Below, one piece after another: positions 11,410 through 58,000 of a stretch of DNA of 64,000 nt. The notes under the pieces were generated by a model. The model was given only the letters and a program-made list of their open reading frames with translations. It searched no databases and was not told the origin of the DNA. This DNA is from Aporrectodea caliginosa (Eukaryota; Annelida; Clitellata; Crassiclitellata; Lumbricidae). Location: contig JACEVL010000149.1 of NCBI GenBank assembly GCA_020284085.1, positions 439,501-503,500 of the forward strand, written 5' to 3'. Position numbers and translations under genes: made by a program. Each line of letters starts with the position of its first letter. Position 1 is the first letter of the stretch.

Positions 11410-12718
11410 GGGTAAAATTTTATAGAAAAGACATTGGATTGATGAAATTTTTTTGCGTAAATAGAAGATGGATTGATGAAAAAACTTCTTGCCCAAATAG
11501 GAGTAGGATTGATGACAGTTATCCTGGACATTGCTATTAAAATGTCATGTAGGCCTAGGGCCTATAAAAAATAATTAAACGATCAATTGCCCGGACTAGT
11601 CCATTGCCTTCTAGATACTACCCGATAATATGCTGTACTCTCCTGGGATCGGTGAAAATGCGCACGTCCTGCAGATGGCGCAGCGAACTGTAGGCTTTAG
11701 CCTTGGGCTTTAGCACCCATCGAAGTATTATTATAGCACCGAACTTTATTTCTAAACCATGGCCTCCACTCCTTGGGATTTTCCCAAGATCTTGGGATTT
11801 GGGGGATCGAGTTGGAATTTGCGGATTTTGTACAGCAATCTTAAATATAAGATTTTTCTAAGGTCTACAAACTAGTTTTTACCGTACTTTCCAACAGCGG
11901 CAGCGAATCAGATTAGAAAAGACTCACTTATTATTAATGTAACTTGTAACATTGTAATTTGCTAATTTAATGTTATAATAATAATAAATAATAATATCTT
12001 TTCTTTAATAAGCGCCTGACAAACGCACTGCGCTGTACATTTACATGTTATGCAATTTAAATCTTAACTACTAACAGAACAGACAGCCTGCAATACAACG
12101 GCGCTAATAGCAGCCTGCAAAGCATATCCGCCCAACGGGGGCTCGAACTCTGTACCTCTCGCCTCTCGGTCTCTGTGCTCCGGTTTTTTGCCAGTTCTTA
12201 GATCGGTATTTTTTTGGAATAATTTTGATTGTTAAAACACATTTCATATTTCATCACAACTTTTCCTTTTTTTTAGAAACGGGATGTTTTGGTACACTTT
12301 TGGCGAATCTTGGGAATTGTGTTGAAAGATCTTGGGAATTCTGAAAATGGAGAGTGAAAGCGCTGCTCTAACGACTTCTTCGTCGATGTTTCTGCTAAAA
12401 ACATGAGATGGCGGTCGACATGGTTGAGAAGACATCCACCCGGAAGAAGATCAAGTGGACTTATGTACTTATGTTAGACGGTTAAATTACTTGCGTAATT
12501 GAATTGCTTTACGGTGTAAACGACACAAATAAAAACGACAAGGACGGATTGTATTCTGCGAGCGGTGAACTGCTATTTCTCGCGATGTCTGATAGTATCG
12601 TTTAGCCGTGCCTAGTGTTATTGGGAGATGTAGGGCACTTAGGTGCTTTGGGTTACACGGCTTGTATTTAATGCAGACACATATATAAATTTGGGGGCAA
12701 AAAGTGAATGCTGAGAGG
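11410..12718 (+). promoter_or_regulatory. 5' flank / probable 5' UTR of the BCR/ABR-like gene
   Basis: About 1.3 kb precedes the chosen ATG. No clear core promoter is recognised. An AG at about 12675 (TTTAATGCAG) could be a splice acceptor placing upstream exons elsewhere. The stretch 11760-11830 and 12290-12345 contains repeated CTTGGGAATTTT words. Confidence 0.3.
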
Positions 12719-45464
<32,746 letters not shown>

Positions 45465-48230
45465 ATCTTCAGCCCGAGCTGTAACGAAAAGAAAGATCGG
45501 CTTATTTCTTAGTTTGGTTAGCAGCTTTGCAGGCTCTGTGATGAACGCCTAAGGAATATTTGTAGTTCGGAACTGTTTCTGCTGCCCTCTCAAGAGGTTA
45601 ATTAATTCCAAAGAACTGTTTCCATATCTAGAGTGGAATAAATTATTTGAAAATCTCATAGAAACTGTTATGTTAAAATCATCTGCACAGAACTATGATT
45701 AGCCGATTAGTTGTGTGTGGCTTATGAACTACACTCAGTAGCTGCTGGTACCCGGTTCAAGAATCTTTCGGTGTGTTTCAGAAATTTTTAGGCTGTGTAC
45801 ATTCTTTTATTTTGGGCTTCTTTTTTGTGATATTTTTGTTGCTCACGTAATGAACGCTTAATGTGATGTTTTAAGATATCATGAATAAGTTATTGTTAAA
45901 CATATAGTCAGTTAATTAATAATAATAATAATAACAACGACAATTTCTATGGCGCCGTAACACAGCCATGCCATTATAAGGGTGCCTCACAAACAGAAAA
46001 CGAAGCAGAATTAGCCTTAGAAAACAGTGCAATTGTTCTAAAAGAAGCTTTTAAAATAGATGGTATTTGAAACTGTAAATTTTAAGAGTAGAAGCTTTGA
46101 TTTAATTTATTACCGGGTATATTGCTTTGACTCTGACTTCCCTTGCCACCACTAGTAAGTATGCAACAGTCATAGACAATGGTAATACAAAACAAAACTG
46201 TTAGAGAAACTTGCACTCCTTAGTCAGGTTTAAAACCAAAAGATTTACCATATGCCGTGACTTGGTTACAGTCCCCGCTAACAAATTGTTAGGCCTGCGA
46301 AAAAGTAAATGGTAACATGAAATGGTATTTAGTGCAAAAACAAAGTGCCTTTTTATCTGGATATAATGCTATTATTATTATAAGTGTTACCGGTAATTTG
46401 TTGTGTGATGTGTACAGTACAATTGAATGTCATTATCTGTTGATATAGGTTTTCAAGGTTAACAAGGATACGTTGATAAGATTAATGCTAGGGTTTTGAT
46501 TTTGCATTCTTAAAGCCAAGACTGTTGGGGCATTACTTGGTAGGAATATGAGTGTACAATCTGCATATGTGCAGCACTCTTAAAAACCCGTCAAACTTCT
46601 ACTTTGTCATGTAGGATATATGATTTTTTTAATTTGAAGGGATCAAAGTTTATGAAGTCGTCACAATTTCATCTCTGTTTTTATGTATTAACAAAATTGT
46701 GTTTTCTTTTTATTATAAATTAATGAACATTTGTGACTCTTGGCTGATGTGGATTTATTAAAGCTGAAAAATTACAAATCTATGTAATCCATTAGAGAGA
46801 AGGAGCCAATAATGGATTTGGTCACTATGTGTTTAGCATCGATAGTTGCATTGGCTTGCTCCTATATCTGCGTTTGAATCGTGATAGTTTGTGAGTTCAG
46901 AATTTCTTGTTTGAAAAAAGGTTGCAGTATTTCTTTAATGGGCTTTGGCTGCAGGGTTTGCAACCTGTTGTTCAGCCATGCATTCCTTAAGGTCACTTGA
47001 TGGTTGGATTTCTTTCAATGGGTCTGTGCTCAGGTGGCAGGTGCTTTGTTTCCCGTATGAGTCATTGGGGCAGTGCTGAACTGCTGATATATGCACCTAC
47101 ATTATTAGTGATTGCAAATTCTATTGTGTCTGTTCCTTGTGATAAAGGTTCTGAGATACTTGCTTTCATTTGATCGAGGTCCATGCATGTTTTTTATCTT
47201 GTTAGAAAGTTCATAGGTACTGATACTACAGTACGTGGATTTGTAATAAATCATGTCTGTGCTACATACCGTTGCTGGTCGGTGCTAGTTTTGGAAGAAA
47301 TAAGAAATTCGAAGGTTATGAGAGTACTTTGAAGTCACCCATAAGTGATGTCTGCAAACATTGACCTAGTTTAGACCCTTGGTCCTATCCCTCCTCCCAT
47401 TTGCCCACATCTGGAATTACAATCTTCATTCCAATGTAAATGTAAATCTCCTAAATTTAAAATATTTTCTTTTCAAAGTTTTGCAATGGAATACTAAGAC
47501 CTAGATAAGGCTACCCTGTTGCTCTTGAAGGGGTGCGTGTTTTATGGGGTGGGGTACTACTCGATGAAGTGGCATCCAGCAAAGGGATTGAATTAAATCC
47601 AATACAGCAGTCTGTCTGCTGTCAACTGGAGTTGGTGTTAAGGCACAGGCTGTACTGAAAGAACTGTGTGCACCAAAATTAAACGCATAGTCTGCATTTG
47701 GGTATAACCCTCTCCCCTTCTCCAAATTTGGGTTACCCCTCGGTGCAACATATTACACTCTGAAAGGTCTAAAACAGGTAAAAATCAGAAGTTGAGATGT
47801 CTTTTTGCCCCACCCCATCAGAGCCTCTTGGCATCTACACATGCCTACGTTAAGTTCTGCTTGAATTAGAATGGTGGCACTTTAATACGTTTTTAAACTG
47901 ATCTTTTCCGCAGTGAATGGTTTAATCTTCAGGAGTTGTTTTGTTTTCAGCGTAATTACTCACTTTCGGTAGTTAAATGCTAGAATAACAAATAGAAGTC
48001 AACGAATACATCTTTGATTAACCTGTCCATGTGTAGCAGTTATTTTTTTTATCATTAACTGTTAATGAGATCTGTAGTATATGTATATTGGTGGCTATGA
48101 ATAGGCTGTGTGTAAATACATATTTTGAAAACTGTACCTCTACTTATTTGGGACAACGACACTTTTCGAATTTAAACAAGAAATCTTTTATTCAAGAATA
48201 AACATTGTTGTTCTTAAACATTCCGAATTG
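45465..48230 (+). other. Probable 3' UTR of the BCR/ABR-like gene
   Basis: No coding region follows the stop for about 2.8 kb. AATAAA signals lie at 45637-45642 and 48197-48202; the second is followed by a GTTGTT/TTTT-rich stretch typical of a cleavage site. An (AAT)n run at about 45918-45933 and a fragment of the hairpin-arm family at 45950-46000 are inside. Which signal is used cannot be read from sequence. Confidence 0.45.
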
Positions 48231-48373
48231 TTTTTATTTAGAACGACAACGCCATTAATGTGAACTTAGAGTTGTAATTATGTCCACCATACTCGTGGAA
48301 GCTAAATAATTATGATTTAAGCAATTGTTTATTTGCAAAAATAGATGTTATGTTGTCAAAATTTAAAGTTATA

Positions 48374-49005
48374 TTTATTTACTTTTGAATTACAAATTTG
48401 TGATTAGTTTCAACCCATCAATGCAACCAGTACAGGCATAAAAAAGACTGACAAATCCCACAATAGAAATCCAGCTTGTTTGCAGTAGCCACATTTAAAC
48501 TAGATAATCTTCAGCTGAAATGACCAGATCCATTACCAGGATTTGGTACGCTTGTACCGCCTCTTTGCAATTAAGAGGATGAAAGGCACTAGCTGTTTTT
48601 AAGTGTTGGTATCAGCCCAACAACCATTGATCTGCAGTGCTCACGGCTGCTTTAAATTCAATTATGTGCAAATGTCTTCGACTAATAGATAGTTCCCATA
48701 TGTGCTCCCCAGTCAATAATACTTTGGATCACAAAATGAAAACAAAGAAAGTCAGTTTAACTCAAAGTCAAAGAAGCAACGAACTAGTTGACAAAAAATG
48801 GATCGTAAAATCCTCTTTAAATGTAAAGGCCTCTACAGATGTTCTTAGAATTATAGGGAATGCAGAACATTCAACTGCAAATGCTGTTCCCTGTCATCAG
48901 TAGTACTACTCAAAATATGTTGGCATTTAACGGATTTCAAATAGGAATGGCCTTCGCTTCTCATTATTAAAAATCACCAGTTCCATTACAGTTTTCTTCT
49001 TCTCT
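48374..49005 (-). other. Probable 3' UTR of the GKAP1-like gene
   Basis: AATAAA on the minus strand lies at 48374-48379, about 630 bases past the proposed stop codon. If right, the two genes converge with about 150-200 bases between their ends. No coding region is supported. Confidence 0.35.
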
Positions 49006-49029
49006 TTATTTTCCTCCATGCTTATCACC
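49006..49029 (-). CDS. GKAP1: Tentative terminal exon of the GKAP1-like gene
   Basis: A good acceptor (TTTCGTTTCTTTGCAG) is followed in phase 0 by seven codons (GDKHGGK) and TAA. This resembles the short basic, Gly-rich tail of vertebrate GKAP1. It places foldback element 2 inside the last intron. The alternative is that the frame runs past the 53202 donor and stops soon after. Confidence 0.4.
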   Translation of the reverse strand, partial: GDKHGGK

Positions 49030-52000
49030 CTGCAAAGAAACGAAAAATCACCAGTTAGTAAATATTGTAAGAAGTTATCTTTCAAACAGGTATGTGAAAC
49101 TGAAATCTTGCAGGCTGCATAGCTCACTAGACCAGCCTTCAGGAGATCTGCAAAATCAGACAGCATTTCTACAGTGGTAACACAGTAGTGGCACTAAGAA
49201 GTCCTGAAGCTCGACAGGTTCTCAAAATTTCTCCATTTGGACCACAATTACTGTTAAGTTCTTTAACAGCTTCAGTATAGTTCACACACACAAAACTACA
49301 CAGAAACCAGTGCTCAAATCTGCAAAAGAGAGGTCCACTTATTCCTACTAGTCCAGGCAATCTAGCTCAAATATACCTTCAACCTGGGCAAAATTGCTTC
49401 AGAAGCTTTTTAAACGGTTTCCTGCTCAGTTTCCGTTGCTGAATAACATATCCAAAATCCGCCAAAATCGGACCACGGGGTCACCCCAAAAACTGCATTT
49501 TATCCAAGATGGCGGCCAATAATGGCGCCAACACAGAAAACAGTATATATAAGGTCATAGGTAAGCTACAATGACAAATGAAGTATCAAACTTAACATTA
49601 TCAAGGTCAAGGAATCGATTTATCATAGTGGCAATAGTGTCGGAATGTTACTATCCAAGATGGCGGCCAATATGGCCGCCAAAACCCAAAATATGTATAA
49701 ATCAGGTCAGAGGTAAGCTACAATAACAAATGAAGTGTCGAATATAATATATTCAAGGTCAAGAAATCGATTTATCGTAGTGGCAATAGTATCGGAATGT
49801 TACTATCCAAGATGGCGGCCAATATGGCCGCCAAAACAGAAAAGAAATCCATATATCAGGTCATAGGTTAGCTACAATAACAAATGAAGTGTCAAATTTA
49901 ACATTATCAAGGTCAAGGAATCGATTTATCATAGTGGCAATAGTGAGGAATGTTACTATCCAAGATGGCGGCCAATATGGCGGTCAATATGGCCGCCAAA
50001 ACAGAAATATATGTATAAATCAGGTCAGAAGTACGCTACAATAACAAATGAAGTGTCAAATTTAATATTATCAAGGTAAAGGATTCGATTTATCGTAGTG
50101 ACAATGGTGTTGGAATGTTGCTGTCCAAGATGGCGGCCAATATGGCGGTCAATATGGCCGCCAAAACAGAAATATATGTATATATCAGGTCAGAGGTAAG
50201 CAACAATAACAAATGAAATGTTGAATATAATATTTTCAAGGTCAAGAAATCGATTTATCGTAGTGGCAATAGTGTCGGAATGCTACTATTTAAGATGGCG
50301 ACCAATATGGCCGCCAACACACAAAAATAGGTATATCTCAGCTCATCAAGTCTGGTTCGGGGGCCTTTGGAACTGCTCTTCGGAACCATCATCTTCTCAT
50401 CGACACTGACGAAAACTTTAAGCGGACTGTCTCTGAAATGTTTGACTCCTACGAGGCTATGATAACTGAGCCAGTAGACACATTTCTCCCAGCATGCTCA
50501 GTCAAGATGCGTCCCTGCCCCCTCTCGCCATGATTTAATGCTGAACCCTTAGGCGTCAAGCCCGGCACCTGAAGAGGGTTTACAGACGAACGCAATCTCC
50601 GAAAGATCAGACCACCTGGATCCGCTTTGTCAAAAACAAGCAATCCTTCTACCGGAGCAGAGACCTGGAATACTGGGAGGCCGTCATCGGCCGACGATCG
50701 GGTGAACCCACGAAAGTCACTGAAGATTGTCCAGAGCTTTTTTGGCTCTGGACAATCTTCGGTGACCTTCGTGGCCGACGGTCGGGTATTCAACGGTCAC
50801 AGACTCCGCCGCCTTTTACTGTCGACGTGTTTCTGAAGAAACTAGCATCCACGATTTCTTCCATCCTTCAGGCAACCTCCTCTGCTTCCCCGCCGGACTA
50901 TCCGCCTACAAACGGTCGCCTTTCGACTCTTCGCGAGGTCACGAGTGCTGAGCTACGAGTGCTCATTTTAACCTGCGTGCCAAAAACGTGCGAGCTCGAT
51001 CCTGTACCCAGTCTTGAAGCGGGATGGGCTGGATTCAAGTGATTAAGCAAATTACCGCATGATTGCAAATGTGACATTTCTTTCTAAAGTTCTGGAATGT
51101 ATTGTTGCTATTGTTAATCAATATATAAATGGTTTGCTGCCTCCAAGTAGTCTGGCTTTAGGAAGAATCACTCTATATATGGAGATCCTACTAGCGCCTC
51201 TAAGACTCAAATTGATTTGGTTGGGTGGTGGTGGTAGCCGGCTCGCGAGCATGCAGTGACCACTGCCTGCAGTGGCGGAAACATTTATTAGTGCCTCAGC
51301 TGGGATGGGAGCGCCTCTGAGTAGCTCTCTTAAATGGGGGCGCAAAATCAAATTCCTTAAATAAATGAATGAATAGGTAATCCACAATAACAAATGAAGT
51401 GGCAATAGTGGGGAATGCTTCAATCCAAGAAATCATGAAAAGATCTTCAAAATCAAAGCTTTAAAGGATGAGCTTTGCTGCTGTTGTGAGCGCTACAAAT
51501 AGTTTTCAAGAAATATAACATTTTTTTATGTGTTGGCGGCCATATTGGCCGCCATCTTGGATAGTAACATTCCGACACTATTGCCACTACGATAAATCGA
51601 TTTCTTGACCTTGAAAATATTATATTCGACACTTAATTTGTTATTGTAGCTTACCCCTGACCTGATTTATACATATATTTCTGTTTTGGCGGCCATATTG
51701 ACCGCTATTTTGGCCGCCATCTTGGATTGTAACATTCCCTCACTATTGCCACTACGATAAATCGATTTCTTGACCTTGAAAATATTATATTCGGACACTT
51801 AATTTGTTATTGTTGCTTACCTCTGACCTGATATATACATATATTTCTGTTTTGGCGGCCATATTGACCGCCATATTGGCCGCCATCTTGGACAGCAACA
51901 TTCCGACACCATTGTCACTACGATAAATCGAATCCTTTACCTTGATAATATTAAATTTGACACTTCATTTGTTATTGTAGCGTACTTCTGACCTGATTTA

Positions 52001-55000
52001 TACATATATTTCTGTTTTGGCGGCCATATTGACCGCCATATTGGCCGCCATCTTGGATAGTAACATTCCCTCACTATTGCCACTATGATAAATCGATTCC
52101 TTGACCTTGATAATGTTAAATTTGACACTTCATTTGTTATTGTAGCTAACCTATGACCTGATATATGGATTTCTTTTCTGTTTTGGCGGCCATATTGGCC
52201 GCCATCTTGATAGTAACATTCCGATACTATTGCCACTACGATAAATCGATTTCTTGACCTTGAATATATTATATTCGACACTTCATTTGTTATTGTAGCT
52301 TACCTCTGACCTGATTTATACATATTTTGGGTTTTGGCGGCCATATTGGCCGCCATCTTGAATAGTAACATTCCGACACTATTGCCACTATGATAAATCG
52401 ATTCCTTGACCTTGATAATGTTAAGTTTGATACTTCATTTGTCATTGTAGCTTACCTATGACCTTATATATACTGTTTTCTGTTTTGGCGCCATTATTGG
52501 CCGCCATCTTGGATAAAATGCAGTTTTTGGGGGTGACCCCGTGGTCGGATTTTGGCGGATTTTGGATATGTTATTCAGCAATGGAAACTGAGCAGGAAAC
52601 CGTTTAAAAAGCTTCTGAAGCAATTTTGCCCAGGTCCAACTTTATATTGCCTGGACTATACCTCATTTGAAGCTAAACCATACGTAATTCAGGACAGTAT
52701 AGATTAGAATTCAAAGAAACTAAAATATGTGAATGAAGAACACAAGAAAATCACATGTACAAAAAGTTAGTGGCCAGTCATTGTAGGTGTCTAGGAGTGA
52801 TACAAAGAAAAAACATTATTAAGATGTCTCATTCACCTGTCCTGAAGGTAACATAATTTGACAGTAATAGATTGGTTGTTGCCTGCTATCATCTAATGTC
52901 TGTTGCAGTATGAGAATAGTGCTTTAGAAATCACCTGTTTGTAAGATAAGGTAATCGGACATAAGGCAAGATACCGTAGGTACGATAAGGTAATCTTAGG
53001 TAAGATATGGTAAAACTTAGGTACTATATAAAGGTAACCTTAGGTAAGATATGGTAAAATTTAGGTATTACAAGGTAATCTTGGGTAAGATAAGGTAATA
53101 TTAATTAAAATAAGGTAATCTTAGGTACAATGAGGTAATCTTGCACTTATTTTATTAAAAGACTATTTGCATTAGTTTTTATAGGGTTGAAGGAAACCTA
53201 CTTTCAACTTTTCAACTTCAGTCTTGAGCATCGCGACATTTGACCTTTCTTCAGTCAGTTCCAACTGGCGCTGGGCCATTTCATTCGTCAGTTCCTCAGT
53301 GATCATCTTCAGATCCTCGATCTCCATCAGAACTGGCGTCTTTTCTTTCACTACACACATCACATTATTAAAACTTAATAAATTAATTTAGCCATTACAG
53401 CATCACAATACACACAGTGCAATTCAGTCTGTTAACTCCAATTTGCTAGATTATATTCGCACTCTGCAAACATTCCCTCATACTTGCTTTAACCCCTTAA
53501 CAATGAGAGGGATTAGTTTTTCATGCGTTTTTGTGCATGCATGTCGATAAAGTGCTACAACTAAAACCCAAAATGTCGAAGGTTAAACATAATATGTTGG
53601 CTCAAGTATTTTTTGTGCGTGTACCCACTTTCACCTTGCTGTCAAAAGTGAAATATTTAAATGGAATTTTTTTGGTTAAATGGACTGCTGCTGTCTGTAC
53701 GTACTTTCACCCTGCCCTAACATGTGAAGTAGTTGCAGATTTCTTTTCTTCACTTGCCCGAGCTCATCCTACAAGCACAGACAGACATAATAATATTAAT
53801 TCAAACTGACAAGTAAGCAGAAAGATTACATGATATAGTAGTATGATAACAGATGATAACAAGTTTAACAGGAGTTGAATTTAACTGTATTGCAGTCATG
53901 CAAGGCGCACGTCTGTCCTACTGCTCATTTTACCAATGCCATCTGGCGAATGGAAGGCTGAGTGGACCTTTTGGAGGGTAGCAGGAATTGATTCCACATC
54001 CATGCTGATTTTCTAATCTTCTTGCCGGACTGTTAACTATTCACCTAAACCCATTTAGGTTTTCAACAGACCATTTTTATTTTAACCCTGAAATTGCATT
54101 CTGCAACATCGAACAAAATGAAGTGATGCTGGGACTTGCCAACTGTTTCCAACTTACTTCGAGTTTTTTTCTGGTGGCCTGCAGCATAACTATTTCCTTC
54201 TCCTTGAGGTCCAGATCCTTCTTATGCTTTTTAATTTCAGGCGTATCCTCTGCACGAGGATTTTTTACCTGACATAAAAATAAATGGTAACATTATAAAG
54301 ACACAAAAAGCAGTACAGGATCAGATAACTTATTCTGTATCATTCCCTGGCCACATTCGGATTACTAACCAAAAGTGTTACTATAACCTTTATCCGAGGG
54401 ATATTTCCTTAAACGTGAACCTGTTGTTCCTAATGAACACCAGTATCATTTAGGCTGGAAAGTAGTGCCTTGCAGGGATATTTTAAAAATGTTCTGTTTC
54501 AATTACATTTACAAAGTAAATACTTCTATAGTGACAGTATTCTAGCATGCAAGGCAATGACCATCAATTATTACTCATAATCAATCAGGCAGAGGCAAGA
54601 CCCAGAGTTTCAGAAGGCAACAGCACTTTTCAGAGCCTTTGTGAGAATCTGAAAGACATTTACCCGGTATATAAATGTTCAGATGCAGACAGTGTGGGTA
54701 AGCAAGTTAGTAAAGAACTTTGAGTTCTTAGTCTTGTGCAGTCAGATATCAGAGCAGGTGAAAGTGAACAGCAAACTCCAGCAAGTCAGTGGCTGACAGT
54801 TAAGTGAACAATTTGTAAGCCATAGGGGCATTTTACATTAAAGAACCTTGTAAGCTATGAGAAACATTCTTAAACTGGACTCTGTTTGACAAGGAGCCAA
54901 TAAAAGGCAGAGGTTAAGTCTAAATGTTCATTCTGGCCCTGGCACAGAATTCTTTAAGCTCACTAGTTTATGCAATTTATTTTTGTAACAAGATGCCAAT

Positions 55001-58000
55001 TATAGTAGTCACAGCGATTAGAAATCCAGACAGTTGCTCTGGTTACTGTTTAGAAGGAAAAAGCACGAGTTACACTATTATATGCAAACCTGTGCGATAA
55101 CAATGGTTGTGTTCGTCTTTTTGGTTCGATTAGCTAAGCGTTTGTCTTGCTCTTTGATTTTATCAGCTTCTTCCTGTATATCGTCAAAGAAAGTCTCTGC
55201 ATCTGGTCTGTAACCTTTAACTGGAATTTCCTCTTGAATTGGCTGCGAGTCTAATCGATGGTTGAAACAAAATAATACCATTACAAAGCAATGAAGGAAG
55301 ATAAATAGTACTATCGGTAATAGTAGGGCTAGTAGTAGTGGAATATATTAGTGGCAGCAGGAGTAGTGCTATAAGTAGGGGACTAGTCATCAAAGGATGG
55401 GCAGGATTCATGCACTATGGAAGTCTAATGAGAAATGCGCCAATGATGGTTACTGAGCTCTACCATGTGCAAATATGCTATTCAGCCTGTGGTTGTCACT
55501 GAACTTTACCAGGGCCCACTACCTGTCTTTCTTGGTGGTGGGCTACTTGACCTGGAATGGCCTCTCTCTGGATCTTCGCCTCATTCCCAGGACCTTCTCT
55601 CCAAAGTTCTTTTCTCACCTTAACACTGTTTCTCATTAGTCATGCTGGAGTTTGGAGCGCCTCTAAGTAGTTTTCTTGAAGGGGCGTTATGTAAATGTCC
55701 TAAATGAATGAATGAATGTGAAAATGTGCTATGGTAGTCTATTCAGCCACATGCCAATGGTGGTTACTGAACTCTACCATGTACAAATCTCTTTCAACAA
55801 TTCTGTTGCACATCTGAGTACTCCATGACTTCATTTCGGTAACTGAGATGACGGATAATGGAGTTGATCAAACATTTGTTTTAAGGGTTTTAAGTGTCTT
55901 ATCACTCAGTGACCTCCATGGTAAGACATTCTATTAATAAACCAGTGGTTTAAAACCATCAAGCTATCATAACAACTAACAAGCACAAGTTTGACATCCA
56001 GGAACTCTGAAACCCTTTCAAAGACACAAACACGGTCAACTACAGTTGTATCCACAATAATCCATAACGTCACTGCCAACTTAACGGCGAATAAAAGAAC
56101 CATAAAATTTGTCTAACACTTTCACACAGTGCATATTAGCACGAGTATAGAGTGCCAACACTGATACTTTAATGGTAATACTGTCAAATTCAAATATATT
56201 TTCACAAACCTTTGCTATGAACATTATTATACGTCCCCTGACTGAACTCGCCCAACGTCATTTTGATCTCTCTTTTCTTCTTCTTGTTTGGATGATTACT
56301 CTGACTTCCAACTGCATCTGCTGCTTCAGCCTAAGTAAGTGAAAACAGTTTGAATTATAAGTTTCCAGTACACGCCGTTGTTTCGGACTTTTAGCATGCA
56401 TCAAATTCTGCAAAAAAGCTTAAGCATCCACAAAGAATGCAGTCAAAGGTCCTGCAATAAGTATTATTATTATTCTTTAAATAAATTTGTAACGCAAGTT
56501 CACACCGAAATGTGAATCTGAGGCGCGGATAGTCAGCCGCCAGGTGAAGATGCCCTTAGATTTCCAAAACCTTGAAAGCCAAGGAGAAATAGTGAGTTTT
56601 GAGTCTCTTTTTGAAGGAAGGAAGTGAATTAGAATACATGAACATTCATCTAACTATCAACATCACAGAATGAACACTTGTAAAGGTCGTTTTCAAGAGT
56701 TTTAATTTTGTGTGACAGTGGGACACGGTGGTGTAGCGGTATGACCTGTGCCTTGTAACCGGAGGGTCGCAGGTTCGGATCTACCTCAAGTAACTGCGTA
56801 GCGACCATGGACAAGTTGCTCATCCCCACAGAGAACTCGACATCATCATCTTTCTCAATGGGATATTTTGAAAGTGAAGAGAAAGACAGCATATATATTT
56901 AGTATCTTAGCAGTTAGGAACCTCCAACTGGATGCTTATGGTACTCGAACCAGCAAACGCATGTAATGCATACGCATATGTGCACAGCGCTATTAAGAGG
57001 TTCTCACAAATGCGCTCGATAAAAGCCCAGATGCATACATATATATGAATATTAATTTTTTCACCTTTTGTTTCATCTCTTCATATTTTGCCTGGCTGCT
57101 AAGTAATGCCTCATTCAAATCCTTCTGAAATTCTCCAGCAGTATACTGCAAATAAAACATCATCACAGTAATTAATGTTATTATCCATACAACATCAATA
57201 CAGTTCACAGTTTCAACAAAATATATCCATGACAATAATGGCTAAACCAACAATCCTCATTCACCAAACCACCAAATGTTTCAAATCACCTTTCTACCAT
57301 TTGCACTCTTTCCCAAATAAGCTCATAAATCATAGATGAGCTGAAGAGGGCTTCTTGTGACAAAATGCCTTTCTGATACACAGAAACCCTATCTCAGACT
57401 GGCATTCATTATGTTGTGGATCTGTGCTACACATGATAAACCAAAGTCAATAACTGCACATCAAATTATTCAAGTGAATGTCAGTATAACAGAAATAAAT
57501 GAATAATTACTCTCCAAAACAACTTTGAGAAAATAATAATCTCAAGACACTTCCAGATTAAAATTTGTCTTTTACACCTTTTATCAGTAAGGTTTAAAAA
57601 ATTCATTAAGCTCACCGCGTCATTTATTTTGTCCAGTTTTGCAAACTGACTTTCAGAAACTGCTTCATTTTTCCCACATGTTTGTTGTGTATCTCCTTCT
57701 GCCTGTCCTGACTAAGAAACACAAAAACATCTGTCACAAACGGATCTCTCCAAGTCATGTACGGTTGTGATTAGTGCGAACATGGCTTGAACGAAGGTTC
57801 CGAAAGGAAGGAAGGTACAAGAACCCTATAAACTGAGGGGTATTACAGTGAACAAGGAAGAGTATTACAGTGAAGTCCTTGTTTCAATAGAAGCTGCATT
57901 GATGAAAATAAATGTTTCCGTAAATAGCAATTCGATTTATTGGAATAATTCTTAGACAGAAGTTGGATTGATGAAAAATAATTATTTTCTTAAACAGAAG

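Larger units (their letters stand above)
49353..52672. mobile_element. Foldback element 2 (same family as element 1)
   Basis: TAGTCCAGGCAA at the left end and TTGCCTGGACTA at the right end start long inverted arms of about 1.0-1.2 kb. The sequence after the ends (CCTGGGCAAAATTGC, AAACGGTTTCCTGCTCAGTTTCC, GGACCACGGGGTCACCCC) is shared with element 1. The left arm holds units of about 151-166 bp with CAAGATGGCGGCCAATATGG at 49505, 49656, 49808, 49961, 50126 and a variant at 50292; the right arm holds their inverted partners. TAC precedes the left end and follows the right end, possibly a 3-bp target duplication. The centre carries a LINE fragment. Confidence 0.88.

Noticed and set aside
11012..11410. 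132-residue forward frame and its reverse partner as genes
   Set aside because: They lie over an imperfect tandem repeat with homopolymer runs and have no domain.
50218..51423. A working reverse transcriptase
   Set aside because: Frames are broken, the segment between the conserved motifs is deleted and no catalytic motif remains.
53531..53809. 92-residue forward frame in a GKAP1-like intron
   Set aside because: No recognisable domain, no splice context, on the strand opposite the gene.
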